From Sesamum alatum (taxonomy: Eukaryota; Streptophyta; Magnoliopsida; Lamiales; Pedaliaceae), in contig JACGWO010000012.1 of the NCBI GenBank assembly GCA_034509735.1, positions 8,058,367-8,122,366 on the forward strand: 64,000 bases of DNA, read 5' to 3'. The notes under the pieces were generated by a model, which made no database searches, was not told the DNA's origin, and saw nothing but the letters and a program-made list of their open reading frames with translations. This document shows positions 23,291 to 33,019 of the stretch, piece by piece. Position 1 is the first letter of the stretch, and the number at the start of each line of letters is the position of its first letter. Both the position numbers and the translations under genes were made by a program.

Positions 23291-24015
23291 GCTAAACAGC
23301 TCAGCAGGTAGAGCCTGATCAGCCCATGAGCAGGGTCTTTTAGCCCATAGAGCCACATTATATTTACTAACTTGGCAGGCCTAAGAAGAAAACTTATTTC
23401 AGCAAGCTTAGTCAGCATACAATAAGGACACCACATCACACAGATCGTTGACACGTGGGGGCGCGTCATAGTAAAAGATCTCCAACAAACTCCTAAAGAT
23501 CCGACTATAATTCGATTTTTAATCACTAAGTAACAGATTTCTGAAAACATAGGTAGACTTGGAAAGACTTAGTAAAACAATCATATCTCTGTCAATACTA
23601 ATCCAAATTCCAAATCTATTTTTCGAGAAGATAACCAACTCATGTAGCTCTCCAACGACGTACGACACTCTGCAACCACCTCCGAATTTTGCCCCACGTT
23701 CTTCTATAAAGCTACCTTTTTGTCCAGCCATTTTGGATAACATCTTTCCATCTTACAATTACATTGTCACTCACACTTTCTCTCTACTTTTAAGCTACAT
23801 TGAGCTGATTATGTGGGAATTTTATCACTTAACTATTACAGTTTACTATTATTCTCACTGAGATTCAAGTTTACATTTATTTTATTCAGTAAGAACATTA
23901 CTGACTTAAGCATCGTAGTGCTAACCTCTCTTTACAGGTTAGTCCCCCCTTTATCTTGGGATTTTCATGAAGATCCCTTGACTTTTGGGGTACAGTTGGA
24001 CCTTGGTAAGCATCA
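23291..24015 (+). mobile_element. Probable Tat-like Gypsy 5' LTR, left end unclear
   Basis: Near 23905-23950 the sequence reads CTGACTTAAGCATCGTAGTG, then TTTACAGGTTAGTCCCCCC. This is the typical GACTTRAGCRTCGGAGTG...CAGGT...CCCC block near the end of Tat-lineage Gypsy LTRs. A PBS-like TCTGTGGGAA follows at 24021. The left boundary cannot be set because no partner LTR is present. Confidence 0.45.
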
Positions 24016-24034
24016 TTGATGTCTGTGGGAATTT
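24016..24034 (+). other. Degraded Gypsy-type primer binding region
   Basis: TTGATGTCTGTGGGAATTT resembles the Tat/Athila motif TGGCGCCGTCTGTGGGAA with the first part altered. Its place after an LTR-like block and before gag supports the call. Confidence 0.45.
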
Positions 24035-24902
24035 TGAGCTTTAGATATGAGAAATTGCAAGTTCAGATAACGGTGGCGATAACAAATCCTTCGAGAAGCA
24101 CCCCTCCCTACTGCAGCAGGATCCGCAAATCCACCTCAAGAGCAAATACTAGGAGGGCTCAATGTCCTAGCTCTGGCTTTCGACCCTATAGCCGTACTTT
24201 CTACAACCAACCCGCTCTTCTGTGAGTAGCTATGACAGTTCATCGTGGAGACCATCAACTTAATCCTCCGAAACCTTCCTACTTATGTTGCAAGCATGAG
24301 AGTAGGTCATAGGCCTCTACCTGCTGCTAGCAACTCTCCCTCACATGAGCAACTCAACAGGCTCATTGCCGCTGCGATCAACTCAGCCCACCAAGGATCT
24401 CCTGCTCCTTCCATCGACAATGGAGCAAGGAATACACCACATCATAATGTATCTAAAGCCCAATGAGGACATAAGGAACCAACCCCTGCTTTGCTCCAGC
24501 ATGGAGGACTTCCCCCTGTTGATCCTACCAACAAGGGGTCTCCCTCAAGGTTTAGCGAACCCTCCAATAAAAGATAGTGGAACTTTATCAATGGGCAAGG
24601 GGGGAGACTCCTCACCTGACGCAAGGAATCCCCTTTAGTGAAGGGGTGGTGATGGCTAAAGAACTCCCTGCTCGTTTCAGATTACCAGCAAATCAACCAT
24701 TTTATAACGTTACAACCGATCCTACTAAACACATTCGTTAGTTTGAAAATATTGCACTACTATGCAAGTACTCTGATGGTATAAAATGTCGAGCCTTTCT
24801 TACTATGCTAACTGAATCTGCCTAGCAATGGATCGACCAACTACCACCTAGTTCGATACACTCCTTTGTATAATTTACTTCACTCTCTGTGCATCAGTTT
24901 GT
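24035..24902 (+). pseudogene. Tat-like Gypsy gag, degraded and cut at its 3' end
   Basis: The best-preserved part is 24625-24902, which reads NPFSEGVV, then AKELPARFRLPANQPF, DPTKHIR, FENIALLCKYSD, KCRAFLTML, WIDQLPPSSIHSF. This follows the retrotransposon gag core (…DP..HL..FE…SD..KCRAF..TL…A..W…L…SI.SF). In-frame stops occur at about 24739, 24823 and 24868, the second at the conserved Trp pair. Upstream 24035-24600 is a degraded leader or gag N-terminus with shifting frames. A copia C-type LTR inserted at 24903 and the rest of gag-pol is not in the window. Confidence 0.7.
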
Positions 24903-26560
24903 TGTTAGAATAGGTGATCAAAAAGCCAATTAGATTGGGCTTTTGTATAATCTATTTGACAATTTTGGTACAATGTAATATCAGTTAATGAATAAAAGTG
25001 AGTTCATTTATCGCATTGTTCTTTGTTGTTCTTACTTATGTTGTATCTGTATTAACATTGCAACAAATCCCACAGACCAAGTATGTTCATCCTTGGAGTT
25101 GAGTTGTGCATAGGTTGAAAGTTTTGAAACCAACTCCTTAGGTGGTCTGCAATGTTTCAAGTCCAGGACCTCGAGACAGGGCATCGAGTGTCTATAGAAA
25201 CTTGCATCAAATATTGCATTTACTGGGTGAATGCCATTTTTCATCAACAGTAGATGTAGGTCATCTATACAATTTTGATGGGTTGGTTGGCAGGGTAGTC
25301 GATTGGATGTACTGACTAGTGGGATCGTCAATGGAAGCCTTGGAGGCTTGGTTGGTATGACTAGAATTTTCAGCTCCGATAGTACTAGATTAGTCCTTGG
25401 ATTGGAGGAATCATGACAGTCACATGTATACGATGATTGTATCTTCTATCTGGCAAACAAAGACTGTATCGTGAGGTACTGTCATTATAAGCCATATTCA
25501 GTACTGTCTATTTATGTAATGAGGACGGTGAGTTTCAAGATAGAATTCTTCCCCTGTCAGTATCGTGACAATAGCGTCTCCTATACACTCTGAGAATCTC
25601 GGCCACAGTGACTGTTCGAATGGAAGAAGTGTTCCGTGTCGATCAGAAGAGTAAATGAGGTCTCAAGTATTAAGTATAGATGCCTACTCCAGGATGGGAA
25701 CCGACGCCCAATCCCATGTCCTAGACTATGGCCAGGAGACGGTAGATGGAAGGACCATACTCGTATGAATTCGGGAACCTAAATGTTCACACAATTTTTT
25801 CACCTAGTCTCTAGTGCCATGGACTATTGCTAGATGGCCATCAATGGTAACGGGCATTTCTGGTTATGGGCTAATCGAAAATAACTAAATTAAATTTAAT
25901 TAATTTGTGTTAGACACTAGCCTAAGTCTAGTTGAGGTTGAACCCAAAGAGTCACATAAACTTCACTGGACGTGAACAAAATTAATTTGGAGTTGATTCC
26001 GAAAGAAGGGATTTAATTTAATTGGATTAAATTATTTCTTTGGAGAGCATAAACAATTATATCATTTATGAAAATAATCTATGGATTGAATTTTCCCTAA
26101 GTTTAATTAATAAAATTAATTAAATTTTTCATAACTTAAAAGAGAGTAGGCTTAGGCCTTGTAATTAGATTAAAAGATATGGAGGTTTTAAAATTAGTCT
26201 TAATATTAAATTAGATTTAATTAGAAAGTTCATTGGACCTTGGGTTTATTTAATTTAGTTTAAATTAAACCCAATCCATTAAGATTTAGCTCAAGCCCGG
26301 TTTGACTTGATTTATGTTAAGAAAATTTAAAGAGGAAATGAATGGCTGATATTGACGAGATGAATGACTGAGATTGCTCCTTGGAGGAGCCCTATATTCA
26401 GCCACTATGAGGAAAGAAGGGAAGTGATGGTTGTGGATGGCAACTTCCATTGTAGAGTATAGGAAAGACTAGGTCATTCCATCTCTACACAATACACATT
26501 ACATCTGATTTTTCTCTTCCACAATCTCTCTCAATTTTATGATTCTCTCCCTCTCCCTTC

Positions 26561-26610
<50 letters not shown>

Positions 26611-27043
26611 ATCCCTAGTTCTTCTTGCTTCTTGTATAGAATAAGAACACAAGAAATCAAAGTTGTTAACTAATAACATGTGTTTGATTTTCTTACTTCA
26701 TGACTTCTTACTTGCTAGCACGAGTAGATCTCATTTTTCCGATGTTTTGATAGATTCCATTGGAGAATTTCTTCTTGAATATCGTGGTGAAGCTCCGGAA
26801 AAGGGAGTTTAACAAGGCTTGCAGCCGGTTAGAGAAAATGACAAAGGTAACATTTTTGTTTACTATTCTGTTTTCGCCTTTTGATTCTTGGCTTAAACAT
26901 GTATTGTTTTTTATTTTGACATGTTATAAAAAGGAACTCCCGAGAAAATCAAGAGCACACCCCTTCATCCGAAATATATTTTTCTTTATTTTTATTTTAT
27001 TTACGCTTCCAACGTGAATTTCCTAGGCTGATCAACCCTTGCA
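24903..27043 (+). mobile_element. Divergent C-type copia LTR
   Basis: The 2141-bp unit starts TGTTAGAATAGGTGATC and ends CCCTTGCA, one base before a PBS. It shares the layout of the B LTR (acaaatcccacagacc block, GAGACAGGGCATCGAG block, CCATGG hairpin at 25817-25847) but is clearly diverged. The hairpin TAGATG/CATCTA (25251-25267) replaces the AGGCGT/ACGCCT stem of B. A long CT run is at 26564-26609. It interrupts a Gypsy gag. Confidence 0.88.
26564..26609 (+). repeat. (CT)n microsatellite in the C LTR
   Basis: An uninterrupted CT run of about 46 bp lies near the expected R/U5 region of the LTR, where the A LTRs also carry CA and CT runs. Confidence 0.9.
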
Positions 27044-27044
27044 A

Positions 27045-27064
27045 TGGTATCAGAGCCCCAATCG
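27045..27064 (+). other. Primer binding site of the C element
   Basis: TGGTATCAGAGCCCCAATCG follows the LTR end by one base. The first 14 bases match the other elements' PBS. Confidence 0.88.
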
Positions 27065-27661
27065 GTGTATTAGCCTCAAAACTTACATCTACGTGTTTAG
27101 AGCATGTAAACTTGTTTAATCGGCTTTTCATGGCATGTTTATTTGTAGATGCATGATTATATGTAAATCTAATTATATGTTTAAGTTTGCATTTAAAATA
27201 TGGATATTGAAACTTTTTCAAAATTTTATATTTTTGAACAATTGGTGCTTTTTGTTGTTTTAGAAATCTCATATCAGATACAAAAAAAAAAAAAAGGAAT
27301 TTTTTCAGATGTGAAAAGCAACAATTGTCGGCTGCTGCACTACTGGCTGATACTGGCAGCAGACGAGCGACCGGGCACGCGTGGGGGAGAGCTTGTCGCT
27401 GCCTGGCCTGCACGCTTGCTGGCGTACGTTCTGGCAGGACAATAGCACGTACCGTTGTGCACGCAAGCGCTTCGCATGGGCACGCGCGCTGTGCACAGTT
27501 GCCTCTGTTGTTGCGTGCTGGGCGCACATGAAAGGGAGTTTGTGCGCGCGTGCGGCTGGTTAGATGGCCGGGCCATTTTTCTATTTCTCTATGTTTTTCT
27601 TTTAGAAAAGTCATTTTTCTGCATATTTTTCTGAATTTATAAACTTAGACTATTTTAATTT
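27065..27661 (+). other. Leader fragment of the C element with CG-rich block
   Basis: After an AT-rich start, 27330-27560 is CG-rich with many GCGC motifs, like the leaders of the other elements. The leader stops where a D-type LTR begins; no gag follows. Open frames across the CG-rich block exist on both strands in several frames and are not evidence of a gene. Confidence 0.75.
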
Positions 27662-29339
27662 TCTTAAAATAGGTGACCAGAAAGTCAATTGGATTGGCGG
27701 TTTTGGGTACTATTTAGCAATCTTTATTAAAGTAATATTGACTTGATGAATATAGTAAATATTCATCCGTGGCACTATATGTTTGTTGTGCTTACTGATT
27801 ACGTTAAATGGTATTTTAATGTCACAACAAATGCCGACAGACCAATTGGATACCTCATGTAGTTGGGTTGCGCATTGGATGACAGCTATGAAACCAACTT
27901 CTGAGAGTTGGTCTAAAATATTCCAAGTCGAGGACCTCGAGACAGGGCATCGAGAGTCGTATAGAGACTTGCACTAAGGATTGCATTCATTGGATGAGTG
28001 TCGTGTTTCATCGGCGACAGACGTTGGACGTCTATGCAATATTAGTGGGTTAGTTGACAAGGGTGTTAGCTGACGGAACTGACTCGCAGGAATCGTTATA
28101 TGGAAGCCTTGGAGGCTTGATCGGTATGACTGGAATTCCCGGCTCCGATAGTACGAGATTAGTCCTCGGACTTGAGGAATCATGGCAGTCACATGCATAT
28201 AATGGTTGTCTCTAGGGTCTGGCAAGAGATGTCCGTATCTAGGATACGTTCATTATAAGCCTTATCCAGTGCAGCCGGAATATGTATTGAGGACGGTGGA
28301 TTCCAAGATAGGATCCGTCACCTGTCAGTATATGACAGTCGAGTCTCTTATGCGCTCTGAGACGGTTCAAGCTCTTAAATTCTGTGGCCACAACGATTGG
28401 TCGAGTAGGGAATGGTTTCCTACATCGATCAATAGAGCAAACGTGTCTCGAGTTATTAAGCATAGTTGTCTAGTCCAGGATGGGAACCGACGCCCTATTC
28501 CATACCCTAGACTTAGACCGAGAGACAGATTATGGAAGGACCATACTCGTATCGTACTCGGGGGCCTAAACGTTCATGCCAACATTCACCTAGTCTTTAG
28601 TGTCATGGACCGTTGCTAGACGGCCACCCATGGTGACGGGCATTTTGCCATTAATCGTTAATTGGAAAACAGTTAATTAAATTGAATTTAATTGACCAAT
28701 TGTGTTGGACACAAGCCCAAGTCTAGCTAAGGGTGAACCTAAAGAGTCACACAGAAATCACTATGGAATTAGTAGAACTATTTTGGAATTAATTCCGGAA
28801 GAAACGAATTAATTTAATTGGATTAAATTAATTAAAGGAGAAAAATAAATGATTGGATCATTTATTGGGAAATCCATTTGATGGATGGTCCAAGAGTTAA
28901 TTAATTGGATTAGTTGATTTTTGGGCTTAAGAACCTTTAAATTAATTGGATTAATTTATCGGGTTTGGATTAATTAATTAATTGGATCAATTAATTAGAG
29001 TTTGGACTTGTGTTTATTTAATTGGATTAAATAAACTATTTTTCATCAATTGGAATGATATTAATTGGAATATATATTCAATAAACTTTTGTTTGGACTT
29101 GATTTAATTAGAGTAAATCAAGGTCTAAAACTAGTAGTGCAAGTCCATGGAAAAATACAAGTTCTAGCAAGTTAAGGAGGAATTAATATCCTCTACATAT
29201 GATCACATATGTCCAGCCATAATGCTGCATAATGGGGTGGTTTTTTATGCCATCATGGTTGGAGGTTATGCATGAAAGTATGTTAGTGTGTGTAGGTTAC
29301 CTTGGAGGTAACTTGTAGTTTTGAATTTTGAATTCTACA
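27662..29339 (+). mobile_element. Divergent D-type copia LTR, ends degraded
   Basis: The start reads TTAAAATAGGTGACCAGAAAG, a decayed form of TGTTAGAATAGGTGACC. It follows the B layout through the GAGACAGGGCATCGAG block, hairpins GTCG/CGGC (28001-28016) and AGACGT/ACGTCT (28020-28034), CGTATC/GATACG (28231-28245), and the CCATGG hairpin (near 28604-28634). The 3' end is uncertain; the B-like R/U5 part is not recognisable and no PBS is seen. A frame of 137 codons (28206-28619) corresponds to the frame shared by the B LTRs. Confidence 0.75.
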
Positions 29340-29881
29340 CAAAACTATACACACAAGACTAACATGTTATTATGTGTTAAGCATGAAGAACATGTTTAAA
29401 TTGCTTTTGAAAAGCATGATTTATGGCTTTAAAGCATGATAATATGTGTAGAAAATGTGTTAATTTTGCTTTTGAAATTATGGATATCCATGCATTTTTG
29501 AGAAATTTAAAATTGGTGAGTGCCGGCCGCCCTTTAGGGCCAGCAGGCGCGCGCGCGGCCGGCAGACCGACTGGGCCGTTTTGCACCATTTTTCGTGAAA
29601 CTTTTATTTTCCATATTTCTGCTAATTTTTTGAAATGATTTATTTTGGCATATTTTTATTTTAGTTAAATTGGATTTTTCTAAAAAATATTTTATGTCTT
29701 GGATTATTTTGGAAATGATTTCCAAACACAAAAAAATGATTTGTACATTGGATGTATAGTTGATATCCATATTTTTAATTGAATTATTAATATGATATTT
29801 TCTGAATTTTATTATGTTTATGGTTTTAGATATTGGATATCTATGGATAGATGCATGGGATGTATTTATTTGATATAAATG
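29340..29881 (+). other. Leader fragment of the D element
   Basis: The stretch starts with TTAAGCATGAAGAACATG, like the leader starts of other copies. It has a short CG-rich block (29522-29575) followed by GGGCCGTTTTGCACC, which resembles the B leader at 32448-32463. It is cut by the B LTR at 29882. No gag is present. Confidence 0.6.
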
Positions 29882-30228
29882 TGTTAGAATAGGTGACCAG
29901 AAAGCCAATAGGTTTGGCGATTTGTAACCTATTATACAACTCGATATAAATGTAATATTATTATGTGATGAATAAAATGAGTATTCGTCACTTCTGGTGC
30001 TTACTTTGATGCCCTCATTTCACATTTGTTAAAATGGTATTTAACTTATATCGCAACACAGCCCACAGACCATGGATAACAACTCGTGCAGTTGGGCCAC
30101 GCATTAGATGGTGGTCATGAAACCAACTGATTAAGAGTTGGGTCTGAAACGTTTCAAGTCGAGGACCTCGAGACAGGCATCGAGAGTCCTATTGAGACTT
30201 GCGTCAAGAGTCGTGTTCATTGGATGAG

Positions 30229-30263
30229 TGCCGTGTTTCATCGGCAACAGGCGTGGGACGCCT
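30229..30263 (+). promoter_or_regulatory. U3 twin hairpin (B form), covarying between subfamilies
   Basis: Hairpin 1 is TGCCG/CGGCA around the loop TGTTTCAT; hairpin 2 is AGGCGT/ACGCCT around GGG. At the same place the A LTRs have GTCG/CGAC around TATTTCAT and GACGA/TCGTC around a 3-nt loop (for example 48701-48733). The D LTR has GTCG/CGGC and AGACGT/ACGTCT, and the C LTR has TAGATG/CATCTA for hairpin 2. The loop of hairpin 1 is kept while the stem changes in pairs. This region is U3, so it is transcribed near the 3' end of element RNA. Function is unknown. Confidence 0.6.
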
Positions 30264-30830
30264 ACACGATTTTGATGGGTTGGTCGACTGGGGTCGAGCC
30301 GACTGGACTGACTCGCGGGGATCATCATATGGAAGCCTTGGACGCTTGGTCGGTATGATTGGTTTTCCCTGGGTCTGATAGTACGGGAGTAATCCTCAGA
30401 CTTGAGGGATCATGGCAGTCACGTGCACATGACGGCTGTATCTTGGATCTGGCGAGAGGTGATCATTCTGTAAGATAATCATCATAAGCCTTGTCCAGTG
30501 CAGTCGGAATGTGTAGCGAGGATGGTGGATTCCAAGAAGAGGATCCGTCCCCTGTCAGTATGTGACAAAGATATCTCCTATGCACTCGGAGACACGTTCA
30601 TGCTGTTTAAAGCTGTGGCCACAGTGGTTGGTCGAACAAGGAATGGTTTCCTGTGTCGACGCAATGAAGCATACGTGGTCTCGAGTATTAAGCATAGATG
30701 CCTAGTCAAGGATGGGAACCGACACCCAATTCCATACCCTAGACTAAGGCCGGGAGACGGTATACGGAAGGATCGTACCCGTACGAAATCGGCGCCTAAA
30801 TGTTCACGCCAATTCACCTAGTCTCTAATG

Positions 30831-30861
30831 CCATGGACCGTTGCTAGACGGCCACCCATGG
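30831..30861 (+). promoter_or_regulatory. CCATGG hairpin conserved in 15 LTRs
   Basis: Outer stem CCATGG/CCATGG, inner stem CCGT/ACGG and loop TGCTAG, with A opposite CCAC as an internal loop. A LTRs have CCGT/ATGG (a G-U pair), and the C LTR has CTAT/ATGG (A-U plus U-G). So the third inner pair goes G-C, G-U, A-U across subfamilies. The block lies in U3, several hundred bp before the TATA box. It may act as RNA or as a DNA element. Confidence 0.6.
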
Positions 30862-32113
30862 TAACGGGCCCTTGTGGGACACGGGCCCAAATCTAGCTGA
30901 GGGTGAACCTAAAGGGTTAAACACAAATCACCGAGGAGGTTGAGAGATCGACTTGGAGTGAATCTTGAAGGATAAAATAAGTAATTGGATTACTTAAGGG
31001 AAAGTCCATTGCATGGACGGGCCGATATTGTATCGGGCCTTCGTTTAATTGGTAAATTGGATTTTTGATTAAATATGGAAAGTTGAGACGTTGGATCTTT
31101 TAATTGGATTAGAAGATCAACGGGAATAATTTAAATGGACATTAAATTAGATTTAATGTTGGGTTCGTCGTAATTGGATTACGATAAAACCCGGTCCGTT
31201 AAATTTTACCTGAGAGGAAAAATAATTCCTATTTTTGAATAGGAAGAAGGTGGACTTCTTCCTATATTAAACATGGTCGAGATGCTCCCTTGGAGGAAGC
31301 AAAATCAGCCATGTTTCATGCTAGGTGGTATGTTGACTTATCTCTTTTGGAAAGAGACAAATCAACTCCAATCAAGCTCTTCCCTTTTGGTATGATTTGA
31401 TCATACCATAAATTTTGGTAGGGTTGATTGAAGAATTGATGGTGATTGATTGGAATGAATCTAGACATCCTCGGATGAACCTAGACACATTCCAATAATT
31501 ACATTAATTATGTATATATATATTAGAATATACAACACCAAGCATAAGTGATTCATTATTCATCTTTTTCTAGGAAAAAGAAGAAGGAATTTTCGGATCT
31601 CCTCTCCCTCTCTAACTCTCGGTTTTCTCCTCCCCCCTTTCACTTGTGTTCTTCACTTGGTTTTGAATCAAGAGGAAGAACAAAGTAGGTTTAAGAGAAC
31701 ACTAATTCATAGTGTTCTTCTCTCAAACCGATTCCTTCATTAAACCCATTTTCTTCTAGCAAGGAGAACGTGCGTTTTTTCCGGTGTGGTGTGGATCACC
31801 TTTGGAGAATCCATATGCTTGGATTTCATGAGCATTCTGGAGAAGGAACAATGCAAGTAGCCGGGAGCACACACTAAACAATCAAAGGTAACGGTTTTAT
31901 TATGCTTTGATTGATTTAATATATATATCTATGCCCTATGTGTTTAATATATGTTTATAATATTTACACATCCTACATCGAACGCCCGGTTGAGCACTCA
32001 AGGGTACACCCCTTGGGATTCGTTTAATTTAAATTATAATTAAATTTGCGCACCCTTTCACTCGCTTTCTCGCTTCCGCTCGCGCTCCCGGGCGGATCCG
32101 CTTGTCCTTCAAG

Positions 32114-32133
32114 TGGTATCAGAGCCCGGTTCG
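32114..32133 (+). other. Primer binding site of element 5
   Basis: TGGTATCAGAGCCCGGTTCG follows two bases after the B LTR end. It is identical to the PBS of the A elements, so both subfamilies use the same primer type. Confidence 0.92.
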
Positions 32134-33014
32134 ATGTAAGGGTATAGATCTATGTGCTTGGCATGATCTACTTGCTTTTATGGCTTTATTAGCATGTTAG
32201 ATTATATAAATGTATGAATAATATGATGATTCAATTGTTTGAATTCGATGGACTTTTGGCATGCTTATTTTTGTTAGATTGGATCTAAAATTGCATGCTT
32301 ATTTTCAGAATAATTGTTATTGTTATTGTGCTGAAAAAGATGTTGAAAAAAAAAAAAATTGGATAGGACGGCAGCGGCCGCGCGCAGGCGTGTGCCTGCA
32401 CGCGGATGCTGCGCATAGGCGCCCGGGTGGCCGGCAGGCACAACGGCTGGGCCGTTTTGTGCCGTTTTTCGACGTTTTCCAGAAAATTTAATTTTCTGTT
32501 GCGCGTGCGCGCTGCCCTGTGCTTGTATGTTTATGCTTTTGTGATGTTGGACATCACTTGGGTATTTGGAATATCCATTGGTTTTATGCATGATTATTTG
32601 GAATAATTATGTTATGTGAGTTGATGGAATGAACATGGGATGATCACAAGAGCCCCAGATCCTATGTATGGATGAATGTATGATCATTTATTTTCTGTTG
32701 GGTGGGGCCTGCGTGCCTCTTGTTTTTGGGACTATCATCTCCCGTATTTCCAGCCTCATGATGTTAAGGCTTGTTTTCATTATTACCAATGTATTCCTTT
32801 CAGTTGTAATGAGAGTAGATAGGATTGGTGAGGTTTTAATTTTAACAAGCATTTGGAGTCGGAGACCCCAAGGAGGAGCATCAAGGCGTGATACAAGAAG
32901 CACTACAAGGCCCATTGGAATGACAATGGGTATATTATTATTGTAATTTAGGACTACCCTAGACAAACTTTAGACTCACTGCGGGCTCAGTGGGTTGCAT
33001 AGGTTGGGCTTGTG

Positions 33015-33019
33015 ATCAT
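33015..33019 (+). repeat. Target site duplication ATCAT, left copy
   Basis: ATCAT directly precedes the solo LTR and recurs at 34956-34960 directly after it. Removing the LTR and one copy restores the leader order gatcatcc..aacagg seen at 51872-51886. Confidence 0.9.

Larger units (their letters stand above)
29882..32111 (+). mobile_element. Intact B-subfamily 5' LTR of element 5
   Basis: The 2230-bp unit runs from TGTTAGAATAGG to CCTTCA and is followed by a PBS at 32114. It is the reference copy for the B subfamily. U3 holds hairpins TGCCG/CGGCA (30229-30246) and AGGCGT/ACGCCT (30249-30263), a CTGTGGCCACAG palindrome near 30612-30623, and the CCATGG hairpin (30831-30861). An AT-rich TATATATATA at 31513-31522 is the best TATA candidate. 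A 107-codon sense frame (30498-30821) is also open in two other B LTRs. Confidence 0.93.

Noticed and set aside
23559..24019. Possible host exon frames in the Gypsy LTR region
   Set aside because: They fall inside the Tat-like LTR, have no domain and end at the LTR/PBS boundary.
26760..27017. 85-codon frame at the end of the C LTR
   Set aside because: It lies in the AT-rich R/U5 end, has no motif and is not shared by other LTRs.
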